Shown here: in pieces, positions 41,232-52,199 of the stretch | Layout: each line of letters begins with the position of its first letter | Numbering within the stretch: position 1 is the stretch's first letter | Position numbers and translations under genes: made by a program | Source of the DNA: Sphaerolaimus hirsutus | Lineage: Eukaryota > Nematoda > Chromadorea > Monhysterida > Sphaerolaimidae | Length of the DNA: 64,000 bases | Direction: 5' to 3' | Assembly: GCA_964036195.1 (NCBI GenBank) | Contig: OZ038457.1 | Span: 5,614,635 to 5,678,634, forward strand | The notes under the pieces: generated by a model | Databases searched by the model: none | Told to the model about the DNA's origin: nothing | What the model saw: only the letters and a program-made list of their open reading frames with translations

Positions 41232-41915
41232 TATACTCGGCGGACATGATACTATACAATGAGTTGCATGATGTCATACCATGCACACTGTATCCAACCC
41301 GTAGAACTCTGTTTTGGTGACTCGTGCTTACGCATATACGGTTTGAAACTATTCAATTGTGCCCGCACAATTCAAACCCCCGTCAAAGTGTAGTTGAGTT
41401 TTTTGGCATGATGCCATCCAAGCGTCGTCTGGATGGACAGCATCTGAATAAATACAAAGCAGGAACGTTTTCTGAATTCAAAATTTTGAACGTAACAAGT
41501 TTTCTTCAAAATGAATCGATAGCATGTAACTTTTCTAAATATGAATGAGATTAAACGTAGGTGAACGTATAATCAAACATTTGCAGCACCTATCGGCACA
41601 AAAATTGGAGTAAACGAGTACGTAAAGAACCGCACATTTTTATTTTCCTTTTTATTATCTTTCCATTTTCTTTTTTAATATTTTCATTTCTCGTTCGCTC
41701 CGTACAAGAACAAAATATAACTTTCCAATTTTGTAGAATGATATGTCCGTCGACTATACATATTGACATATTTACGACCCACTGTGCACCGTTTTTCTAC
41801 CGTATTTAAGATGTATCGCACTTCGCTGTTCAGTAAGATGTTGAATTTCATTGACGCTCAGCAAAGCGAAACATAAGTGGACCAAACCTGTATAATATCA
41901 TGTCTGTCGAGTATA
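41232..41915. repeat. Inverted-repeat element with TATACTCGGCGGACATGATA ends
   Basis: Ends TATACTCGGCGGACATGATA and its inverse (ATCATGTCTGTCGAGTATA), separated by a non-coding core. It lies inside V3, next to Y2. Confidence 0.68.
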
Positions 41916-42673
41916 AACACATACTGCTCAGCTTATACTTATGCCAGAAGTTGGCAACGAAAGCAAACTCGATAAAGTCAGCAAATTCGATAGAGCCGAA
42001 TGTAGGATACCCAAATCGCTGAAACATTTTTGGGGAGTTGGAGATGGATAGATCGTTGCGCCTCAGGACCGATAGCTGAGCAACCTCTGGGATAAATAGA
42101 TAACTGGAGCATTTTGTGGGTAACCCCCAATCTCCCTGTCCCTAGACAAGTGTGTTTTCCTATGCTCCACAGCAAGAGCACTTTCTTAAATTTTTTCACG
42201 CTTACGCTTTTTTTACGCTTTCCTAGGTATTTTAAAAATACCTTACGCTTACAGTATCCCTACTCAACATTTGGAAAGTGTATTTACGCTTACGCTTTCC
42301 AAAAATACCGGTATTTTAACAACTCTGGTTGCATAAATCTTTATCACACTAGTAGGACTTATTTCATAGTACACTTGAAACTTGTTAGCACTGTTACCTA
42401 ATACACTACTGGTCTCACACACACCCTTTGGTTAATTCAAACTTTGACACATTTATTGATTTGCATATCTTCAGTGCAACCCCCTTTTGTTCACCCAGGT
42501 GCCAATCCCAAGCCCTGTAAAGTGTAAAGTAAAGTGTCAAATGTAAAGTAAAGTGTAAAGTCTAATGTCAATTGTGATGAAAAACATAAAATATTGACAA
42601 AAAAAAAATATTAAAAGGAAATTCACGAGATCCGCGTGAAATGTATTCCGACATGGATAGTGTATGTTGGCAG

Positions 42674-43467
42674 TAGTGATGGAATGGCGCCATGGCACTG
42701 GCGCCATTTAATGGCGCCAAAGGGCGCCAGCGCCATGGCGCCATTTTCTCTGGCGCCCTCTTGGCGCTGGCGCCATCATTTCGAATGGCGCCATGGTGCC
42801 CTTGGCGCTTGGCGCCATTTTTGCTGGCGCCAATTTGGCGCCAGGCGCCATTGTTTTTAATGGCGCCAGAAATGGCGCCAAAATGCCGCGATGAGTGCTT
42901 ACATTATTCCATATACAAGTACCTTATCTGCTTGATTGACATCATTTTATTATTTAGCATATTCAACCATGTCATTTTTTTGCTTGAATTACAAGTTTGG
43001 CTTGCTTTTCATTGTTTTTATTCCACATAAACAGCAACACTATGCCCCCACGCTGAGATTAGCACCAGAATGTTTTCATTTGGCATGGCAAAAAATGACA
43101 CTAGTGCATTTATTACACCAGTTTTGTTTCACTCTAGTGTGATAATGCAACTCCACATAAAATATATTTTCTGTACAAATCACCAATTCAATGCTGTCTC
43201 ATGTCACTTCAGGGTCAATTGTAAATTGTTTATAACCACAAATGACATTTGACTTGATAAATGTATTAAATCCATGATTATGATATTGTTGTTTTTTATT
43301 CATTAGGTAACTGTTATAACATATTGTCCTTAACAAAAATGCTTCTGTTAGAATATACATGCTAAAATGGTGACTTTTATTGTTGGCGCCATTTTGACGC
43401 CCCGCGCCATTGTTTCTGGCACCCTTTGGTGCCTGGCGCCATTTTCTCTGGCGCTTTTCCATCACTA
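42674..43467. mobile_element. GGCGCC-array hAT-like MITE, copy N2
   Basis: Ends TAGTGATGGAATGGCGCC and GGCGCTTTTCCATCACTA; 8-bp duplication GTTGGCAG at 42,666-42,673 and 43,468-43,475. The core matches N1 in inverse orientation. The GGCGCC array at the right end is partly degraded. Confidence 0.93.
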
Positions 43468-43624
43468 GTTGGCAGTATCGTGAATCCGCAATATGGTATA
43501 TTGGCAGGTTCCAGATCATAAATGTGGTATGTATCCAAAATCAATGGGGGATAACGTATCGGGTCACTATGGGTTTTAACCCAACTCAAAGTTTGTATTG
43601 GATATTGGTGGATACAATTGGATA

Positions 43625-43990
43625 TTGTACAAAGGAGAGTAAAAGACGCAGGTTTCTGTCCGCGTCACCGATAATGGCCGCGGAATACGATTAAGTGAGC
43701 GGAGATGGTCGCTCATGCCGGCTGACACACTAGTTGACACGTGTACAAAGCAGTGTATCCAAACGGCTGCTTTGGCAAGCTGCCAAGTTCCCATACAGAT
43801 AGTTTTCCGGGATAACCCATATATAAACTTGGCAGCTTCACAAAAAGCTTTTTGTATACACCTGTTTGTATACCGGTCAGAAATCACTTGACATATGTGT
43901 GTCCCCCGCCTTTAGCAACCATTTTCGCTCGCTTAATCATATTCCGCGGTCATTATCGGTGACGAGAACGCAAATGCTGTACCTTTAATT
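43625..43990. repeat. Palindromic element with CGTCACCGATAATG arms
   Basis: Inverted arms share CGTCACCGATAATGGCCGCG and GATTAAG; the ends are approximate. Non-coding. Confidence 0.65.
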
Positions 43991-44746
43991 CTCGTTCGTA
44001 CATTACTCCACCATATACAAAAGTGAATTGGAAGAGTGCCAAGTTTATATAAGGTCTGCGATCCAAATCAACAGTTTTAATATTTAAAATCGTGGTGTTT
44101 CGAAATGTCGCTTCAGACCCAAATGAACGAGGATCAACGCATTGCGCTGTTACAAAAAATCAAAAATCGCGTTGTTTGAAAGATTCTACATTTTCTGTCC
44201 CAAAATTCTGCCGCGGCCGATAAGTTGAATTTTTTGGTTCGCCATCGCCATCCGACACGATACTATCCATGTCGGAATCCATTTCACATGGATTTCGTGA
44301 CTTGCTTTTTATTATTTTTCTTTTTTGTGTATATTTATCGTTTGTCATGACAATTGATACTTTACGTTACACTTTACTTTACATTTGACACTTTACTTTG
44401 CATTTGACTTTACATTTGACTCTTTACTTGGCATTTGACTTGCTTTTGACATTTGACTTTGCATTTGACTTTACATTTGACACTTTACTTTACATTTGAC
44501 ACTTTACTTTACACTTTACAGGGCTTGGGACTGCCCCCAGGGACATGGAATATTAATGCATAAATTAGGTTTCTTAGGTAGCTCACTACTAAGTAACTCG
44601 ATTAATATTCCACTGACATTCCTACCCATTTTACCTGATTTGACTACATGAACTTGAAGGTGTAGAACAGGAATAGGACACAGGTTGTTCTAGAAACACT
44701 TATCTTGTATTCTTATGTCATCACTTCGATTATCCAGCAAGTGAGG

Positions 44747-45312
44747 AGTTTGATTCCGAAACCCGTTATCTGCACGTTTATTGGGATTTTTGAAAATCGC
44801 ACTTAAAATTTTGACATTGGCCCGAGCCAGCATGGTTTGAGTGACAACGCTCGCTCAAAACTTTTCGAAAACGCCATGAATTTATCTACATTTTCCATAA
44901 TTACAACCCTGTGGCTGGCAAATATGGTTAAAGTTATGGCCACTTGATTGACATCACATCAACGTACATATAATGTACATGCAGATTTGTTCCTTAACGG
45001 GTTTCAAGTGCAAACTCCATTTTTGTATGGTGATTTTGACACCTCTTGGGTCTTGGCCAAATCGTTAATGTGTTTCGGAAGCAAACTTTTTTATCTGCCG
45101 ATAACTGATATCGGGTGCAAAAAATGATAGGTTTTGTGTGGATAACGGGTTTTGAGTGCAAACTCACCTATGAGATATTGAGATAACGGTATGAGATATT
45201 GAGGTCATTTTTTTTTATCATGACGAAAAATGAAAATAAATATCAGATCTGCACTTAACTCATTTTTTTTCACTTTTGCACATAACGGGTTACGGAACCA
45301 AACGCCTCAAGT
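44747..45312. repeat. Inverted-repeat element with GAAACCCGTTAT ends
   Basis: Left arm TTTGATTCCGAAACCCGTTAT and right arm ATAACGGGTTACGGAACCAAA are inverse of each other; further AACGGGTTT units occur inside. Non-coding. Confidence 0.65.
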
Positions 45313-45508
45313 ACTCTTGACTCTTACGGCCAGGTTGCGCTTGTAACAATGTTCAAATGGAAATTGTGTGAAAAAGTTTGATGAAAAAATAGAACAGCAG
45401 CCTCCAATAGAACGGCATCTCCAATAGAATGGCAGGTAAAAAAGAAGGGTGCCATTCTAATAGAAGATAAATATATGGTAGATATATATATTTAAATATT
45501 GATATTTA

Positions 45509-45922
45509 CCGTATTTCCTCGAAATACCCCCCCCCCTCGAAATACCCCCCCCCCCCTCGAAATACCCCCCCCCCCCCCCCAGATTGAGTGTAAAGAGAAC
45601 GTACATGAAAAATACTGCAGTTTGTGTTCTGCGTAGTGCAGAACACAGTTAAAACAATGTTGGAATCACGTTAGAACAGTGTTTATACCATCTACCTACG
45701 TACTAATATTAGTGTACAGGAGTTGATACATGTCAGTTATTGATGCATTTTTCTACCCCAGCGCACATCACAAACCACGATTTTGTACTAGGATTTCAAA
45801 AAATTTCCCGTGAAATAATAACCCCCCCCTCGAAATACCCCGCCCCCGCGTTTAACCCCCCCCCCCCCTCTCGGGAGCTATATGAAACAATCACCCCCGG
45901 GGGGTATTTCGAGGAAATACGG
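45509..45922. repeat. TA-inserted CCGTATTTCC element
   Basis: Ends CCGTATTTCCTCGAAATACC and GGTATTTCGAGGAAATACGG, flanked by TA. Cytosine-run units dominate both arms. Confidence 0.82.
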
Positions 45923-46234
45923 TAATCACAAATTGATTCTCAGATATTAACAATAAAATGTTGCTCAAGTTTCATTTACCGTATTTCCTTGAAATACCCC
46001 CAGGGGGTTTATTTTTTCAGAGTGAGAATTTTGAGGGGGTATTTCGAGGTGGTATTACGAGGGGGCAATTTGAGGGGGGGTTATTATTTTGCCAGAAAGT
46101 TTTTGAAATCCCGGTACTAAATTCTTGTTTGTAACGTGCACGGACGTTGAAACATGCAACAAAAACGGCCTTCTATAAGACTCTATAGACTATCCTATAG
46201 TACCTAGACGTTATATACCCTGTTCTAACATAAC

Positions 46235-48367
46235 CAACGATGGCAAAAACACACATATTAAATACGGAAACTCATTGAGTTTCCGTGTTTTTGTTTAACA
46301 CAGAAACACGGAAACTCAACAATTTTGAAAAACACGGAAACTCAAATGAGATCTTTTTTGGAGAACACGGAAACACAGAAAATACGGAAATGTTTTTTTG
46401 AGTTTTTTTATCCAAGCAATTGAAGGCACAAGATTTGAACTGAAAAATGTGTGTATGTGCATAAATACATAAGGTATGCATGTATGTAAATATAGTGTGT
46501 AAATATGTACATGAAGTTAAACAATGAAATAAGTATCCAAAAAAATAATAATGTCCGCATCTCCTGGTGGTTTTGTGATGAAGCCACCGAAGTCAGCGTC
46601 TTCTACCACCGAATCCGGCTGCTTCAAGACCGTAGTGAGAAACGGCCTTTAGAGTGGTTGATTCCCCATTGTAGCCGAACGTCCACTTGTCGGCAGCCAA
46701 GTTGAGTTTATTTCGTGGTTGCGTATTGAAAGGGGTTTTCGAGATTGTTTCAGGTACTTTATTTCGATCAGATACAGCTTGATACAAAAGCGCAAAGCCT
46801 AGCGAGCTTCCTAGTCGAAGTTTCTATCGCTAGCTTATTTTGAAGACTTGGGGTGGGTCCGCAGACTTGGGTCAGAAGACTGAAGTAAAAACTTTCAAAG
46901 TAGCTAAGACACGTAAATTATGTATAAAACACAGCTACAGTAATTTCCTAAATTCAAATGCACAAGTAAGACATAAATACAATAGTAAGACACATTTAGC
47001 CGAAACAGTTGGCTTATTCTACGTGTGCAAACATTCAAATACTTATGGTAAAGAAATACCAGGTACAAATTGGGCTAATGGAAAAACTATTAATCTTGAG
47101 AGGCGCAAAGTCGGCAAACTCGGCCGATTTACTAATTTGCTTCAATTTGTCAGAAAACATTGACGCACATTGGAACTAATATAATAGGGTTTGGAAACTG
47201 TAAATAGTAGTGCAAATGTTCCTAATGACGTAAATAGAACAAAGTATCTTCAACACAATAATAATAATCACTTCCTAGAAACGTATACTTTATAATTGGT
47301 AAATTGGGACTTTGAGGTAAGTGGGTGTATAATTTGAGCAGGGTTTGTAATATATTTAGCTTGAGCAGGGTATTATTATAATTGTCAAAGTAAATAATAA
47401 ACAGTGAGCAGGGTTAATAATTATGCCTACGCGAAGGGCTTTGTTAAACATGTACAGTAAATGCTAGTTACACACAGGGCACTATTTCTCTATTAGGACG
47501 CTGGCCAAAGTAAATACGTAGCACATAAATATTTTACAAGATTTGACTTTCCCAAATTGCAAGTAAACCATGTAAATGTATATATAATAATGATCAGAAA
47601 ATTACGGTGAGTTGAATGAGCCTAATTTCATGTTCATAAACCTAATAATAACTTATTTGACCTTTTAACCTAAATATTCCACATAAACATATCAAATACT
47701 TATAAGATACTTTCTTAATTGAATATTCTCCATGGATAAATAATATAGTGCAGGAAATGTAAATTAGTGCAAATAAGTAAATGGACAAATATGAGCATAA
47801 TTATCAAATCTCTGTATTTCTTTATCCATTCATTTTGCCACGGTCAGCACAGGTTTTGACAATATTAGGGACTGTAATTGAAGTGTTGAGGAGCGTCCAC
47901 CAGGGTCTTCTAGCTCACACAATTGAGCTGAGGGCTCCTCACCTCCCAAGCTGTCAAAGGTATTGGTCACCCATTTGGAACTACCTGGAGTGAACTAATG
48001 AAAATTTTCAATACACGACAAAACGTATGCAAAACCAATATTTGATAGGACAACCACTAACAGTAAAAGGCTGTAAAATGCAACTTTTTGTAAAACAACT
48101 CGAGTTTTTACCAGTTTATCAAAAAACTTGAGTTTTTACTAACAAACTTGAGTTTTTACTAAAAAACTTGAGTTTTTACTAAAAAACTTGAGTTTTTATA
48201 ACAAAACTTGAGTTTTTACTAAAAAACTCAAGTTTTTTCAAAAAACACAGAAATAAAACATGGAAACTCAAGTTTTTTTCGTCGAAAAAACTCAAAACAC
48301 AGATATTCATTTTTGAAAAACTCAAAATACAGAAAGTGTTTTTATTTTGAGAACTCACCCATCGTTG
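46235..48367. mobile_element. AACTCAAGTTTTT-rich hAT-like MITE, copy X2, split by a solo LTR
   Basis: Ends CAACGATGGCAAAAAC and ACCCATCGTTG with perfect 8-bp duplication AACATAAC (46,227-46,234 and 48,368-48,375). Related throughout to X1 at 22,428-23,260, apart from the LTR at 46,574-47,851. Confidence 0.93.
46574..47851 (-). mobile_element. Solo LTR of the BEL element family
   Basis: 1,278 bp, TG...CA, nearly identical to the LTR at 9,403-10,711, flanked by 5-bp duplication GGTTT (46,569-46,573 and 47,852-47,856). The intact target is preserved in the paralogous repeat X1. It arose by recombination between the two LTRs of a former full element. Confidence 0.94.
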
Positions 48368-48837
48368 AACATAACACAGTCATTGTTTTTATGTGTATTT
48401 TGCATTTCCCCAATCAAACTGTAGCTTTTGTCATTTATGTCCTCTATACACTATATTTGGGGCGGGGTATTTCAAGGGGAAGTTAATAAGTTCATGTGCC
48501 CATTTTGAGGGGGGTATTTCGAGGGGTGTATTTCGAGGGGGGTATTTCGAGGAAATACGGTAAAATGAATGTTCAATAAGTGTTCAAATGAAAAATACTT
48601 GAAAAAATTGGTGAAAAAATAGAATGACAGCCTCCAATACAGCATCTCCAATAGAATGGCATGTAAATAAGTTAATGAAAAAATAGAATGGTGCTCTTCT
48701 TTTAGAAGAAATACAGTATTTATGTTTGCTGTCCATTTGAAATTTACCTATTCTGAATATGGTTCGAATCAAGGATACAAAAAACGCGCAAAATCACATC
48801 ATTGAGTCCAATAACAAAATACGAGAATAGCAAGATA

Positions 48838-49263
48838 CCGTGTTACCTCGAATTATCCCCCCCCCCCCTTGAATAAACCCCCCCCCTCGAATTAACCCCC
48901 CCTCAAAATGGGCTGAGAAAATAATAAACCCCCCCTCGAAATACCCCCCCCCTTCGGAATGATGTACGTCATGTACATAATAAATACGTCATGTACGCAA
49001 TGTACATGATGTATATTACTGTTAATTTGCATTGCAGCTACACATATACTAGTTTGTGTAGCTATCTACGTTTTTATGTCCAAATATATCCTGTTTGGAC
49101 ACATTTATTACCTATTTTGGGTACACAAATGCCTACTATTTACTACAATCCTTACGAAAATTTCTGACGAAGTAATAAAACCCCCCCTCGAATTAACCCC
49201 CCCCCCCTCAAATTTTGCTGGCGAAATAATAAACCCCCATGGGGGTATTTCGAGGTAATACGG
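48838..49263. repeat. TA-inserted CCGTGTTACC element (GAATTAACCCC type)
   Basis: Ends CCGTGTTACCTCGAATTATC and TTTCGAGGTAATACGG, with core shared with 12,547-12,990. Confidence 0.8.
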
Positions 49264-49306
49264 TACATTGAAATAAAATGTTTCTAAAAATTTCCAAAAA
49301 AGTACC

Positions 49307-49490
49307 TATACTCAGCGGACATCACACTTAGTATGGAAACGTACCCTAACCCATCTGAATAAAGAACCAAAACTTTTCATCATAATACTATCTAATTACT
49401 ATAAAATAATATTTTATGAAATCTATCACAAGATTTTATTCTTTAAATTATGGTGGGATGCTGCACAAACTTTGCGGTCCGCTGAGTATA
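49307..49490. repeat. 184-bp inverted-repeat element with TATACTCAGCGGAC ends
   Basis: Exact inverted ends TATACTCAGCGGAC and GTCCGCTGAGTATA around an AT-rich core. Similar ends occur at 41,232. Confidence 0.75.
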
Positions 49491-49529
49491 GTCATGAACA
49501 AAATCTGGTTCAGCAAATGTTTTAGAACT

Positions 49530-52190
49530 AGCAGGATTCTCTCCGACCTTCGGTCGGGTTTTGTGGTTCTCTACAATTAATACCATTGGAGAAAATATGA
49601 TACTTTAGTTAAGTTTGCCCACATGCTAGGCATGTGTTTTGAAATGCGGTATGTAATCTACCAACAATAACAAGACCAATACCAAAGATGCAATGTTTTG
49701 GAATGGATTTTTGTAAACTTCTGTAAAATGGTTGGGCATGAAACTCGGTTCGGTAGTAAAATGTAGACAGTTTGCGATTTGGTATGATGGTGTGCAGTGT
49801 GCATTCTGTGTGGTATAGGTTTTGTGATATGATAGTGTGGTTTTTGCAAGGTGTCAAACTTTGTTGTAATCTTCAATTGGTTACATTTGTGCTTTGCTGT
49901 TCTTTTTGTGTTTGTAAATCCTTGTGGTATAAATTGTAGAGAACCACAAAACCCAACTGAAGGTTGGAGAGAATCCTGCTATAGGTACCCACTACTCAGA
50001 GGCTTGCAAAAACTGACACCCCAATGGGGACCCCCCTCCAAATGGCACCCCCTGGGGAACCTCCCAAAAGTGGCACCCCCTGGGAACTGCCCAAAAATGG
50101 GACCTCCTAGGGCCCCACAAATATGGCACCCCCTGAGGACCACCAGAAAATGGCACCCCTTAGGGACCCCCCAAAAATGGCACCCCCTTGGGACCCCATA
50201 AAAATAGCACCCTCTGGGGACCCCCCAAACATGGCACCCCCTAGGAACCCCCACAAAAATGGCACCCCCTGGGGACCCACCCAAAGTTGGCTCCCCCTGG
50301 GGACTCTCCAAAAATGGCACCCCCCTGGGGACCCTGTGCATTCTGTGTGGTATAGGTTTTGTGATATGATAGTGTGGTTTTTGCAAGGTGTCAAACTTTG
50401 TTGTAATCTTCAATTGGTTACATTTGTGCTTTGCTGTTCTTTTTGTGTTTGTAAATCCTTGTGGTATAAATTGTAGAGAACCACAAAACCCAACTGAAGG
50501 TTGGAGAGAATCCTGCTATAGGTACCCACTACTCAGAGGCTTGCAAAAACTGACACCCCAGTGGGGACCCCCCTCCAAATGGCACCCCCTGGGGAACCTT
50601 CCAAAAGTGGCACCCCCTGGGAACCGCCCAAAAATGGGACCCCCTAGGGCCCCACAAATATGGCACCCCCTGAGGACCACCAGAAAATGGCACCCCTTAG
50701 GGACCCCCCAAAAATGGCACCCCCTTGGGACCCCATAAAAATAGCACCCCCTGGGGACCCCCCAAACATGGCACCCCCTAGGAACCCCCACAAAAATGGC
50801 ACCCCCTGGGGACCCACCCAAAGTTGGCTCCCCCTGGGGACTCTCCAAAAATGGCACCCCCCTGGGGACCCTGTGCATTCTGTGTGGTATAGGTTTTGTG
50901 ATATGATAGTGTGGTTTTTGCAAGGTGTCAAACTTTGTTGTAATCTTCAATTGGTTACATTTGTGCTTTGCTGTTTTTTTTGTGTTTGTAAATCCTTGTG
51001 GTATAAATTGTAGAGAACCACAAAACCCAACTGAAGGTTGGAGAGAATCCTGCTATAGGTACCCACTACTCAGAGGCTTGCAAAAACTGACACCCCAATG
51101 GGGACCCCCCTCCAAATGGCACCCCCTGGGGAACCTCCCAAAAGTGGCACCCCCTGGGAACCGCCCAAAAATGGGACCCCCTAGGGCCCCACAAATATGG
51201 CACCCCCTGAGGACCACCAAAAAATGGCACCCCTTAGGGACCCCCCAAAAATGGCACCCCTTAGGGACCCCCCAAAAATAGCACCCCTGGGGACCCCCCA
51301 AACATGGCACCCCCTAGGAACCCCCACAAAAATAACACCCCCTGGGGACCCACCCAAAGTTGGCTCCCCCTGGGGACTCTACAAAACCCAACTGAAGGTT
51401 GGAGAGAATCCTGCTTTAGGTACCCACTTCTCAGAGGCTTGCAAAAACTGACACCCCAATGGGGACCCCCCTCCAAATGGCACCCCCTGGGGAACCCCCC
51501 AAAAGTGGCACCCCCTGGGAACCGCCCAAAAATGGGACCCCCTAGGGCCCCACAAATATGGCACCCCCTGAGGACCACCAGAAAATGGCACCCCTTAGGG
51601 ACCCCCCAAAAATGGCACCCCCTTGGGACCCCCCAAAAATAGCACCCCCTGGGGACCCCCCAAACATGGCACCCCCTAGGAACCCCCACAAAAATGGCAC
51701 CCCCTGGGGACCCACCCAAAGTTGGCTCCCCCTGGGGACTCTCCAAAAATGGCACCCCCCTGGGGACCCCTCTCAAAATGGCACCCCATATGGACCCCCC
51801 CCACAAAAAAAAATATAGCACCCCCCTGAGGACCACCAAAAAATGGCACCCCTGGGGACCACCCAAAAAATGGCACCCCCTAGGAACCCCCACAAAAATG
51901 GCACCCCCTGGGGACCCACCCAAAGTTGGCTCCCCCTGGGGACTCTCCAAAAATGGCACCCCCCTGGGGACCCCTCTCAAAATGGCACCCCATATGGACC
52001 CCCCCGCAAAAAAAAATATAGCACCCCCCTGAGGACCACCAAAAAATGGCACCCCTGGGGACCACCCAAAAAATGGCATCCCATGTGGACCCCCTTTAAA
52101 TGGCACCCCCATATGTACCTCCAGAAAATGGCACCCCCTGGAGACCCCCCAAAAATGGCACCCCATGGGGACCCCCTCTAAATCCTGTAA
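49530..52190. repeat. 537-bp higher-order tandem with GGCACCCCC sub-repeats
   Basis: Units start at about 49,799, 50,336 and 50,873 with a spacing of exactly 537 bp, then a shortened fourth unit from about 51,380. Each has a single-copy-like lead (GTGCATTCTGTGTGGTATAGG ... AGGTTGGAGAG) followed by about nine degenerate 30-35-bp AAAATGGCACCCCCTGGGGACC units. Beyond 51,770 the sub-repeats continue alone. An inverted lead fragment sits at 49,530-49,580. The many open frames here (up to 301 codons) are repeat artefacts. Confidence 0.92.
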
Positions 52191-52199
52191 ACACAGCCC

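Larger units (their letters stand above)
39233..42326. mobile_element. CAGAGTTG-family hAT-like MITE, copy V3 (AAGCGTAAG type), with nested insertions
   Basis: Ends CAGAGTTGCGAAAGCG and TATTTTAACAACTCTG; 8-bp duplication GTTGCATA at 39,225-39,232 and 42,327-42,334. Units in both arms are consistently ACGCTTACGCTT. Elements at 39,580-41,210 and 41,232-41,915 were inserted into it later. Confidence 0.92.
42499..44540 (+). mobile_element. Introner-family element, plus orientation, interrupted by N2 and others
   Basis: Starts CAG|GTGCCAATCCCAAGCC at 42,499 and ends GACTGCCCCCAG at 44,540, the same GT...AG ends as the 192-bp introns. Arms of AAGTGTAAAGTAAAGTGTC units lie at 42,520-42,575 and 44,350-44,520. 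Its interior holds MITE N2 and a palindromic element near 43,625-43,990. Confidence 0.7.
45979..48560. repeat. TA-inserted CCGTATTTCC element containing X2 and the solo LTR
   Basis: Ends CCGTATTTCCTTGAAATACC and TATTTCGAGGAAATACGG flanked by TA. Its uninterrupted relative is at 62,556-63,007. The comparison shows element X2 inserted at AACATAAC. Confidence 0.85.

Noticed and set aside
49799-51400. CRISPR-like array
   Set aside because: The sub-repeats are contiguous and degenerate without unique spacers, and the sequence is eukaryotic.
51261-52166. 301-codon minus-strand frame and other long frames in the 49.8-52.2 kb array
   Set aside because: They are glycine/proline-rich translations of the GGCACCCCC tandem and exist in overlapping frames on both strands; there is no start context or domain.
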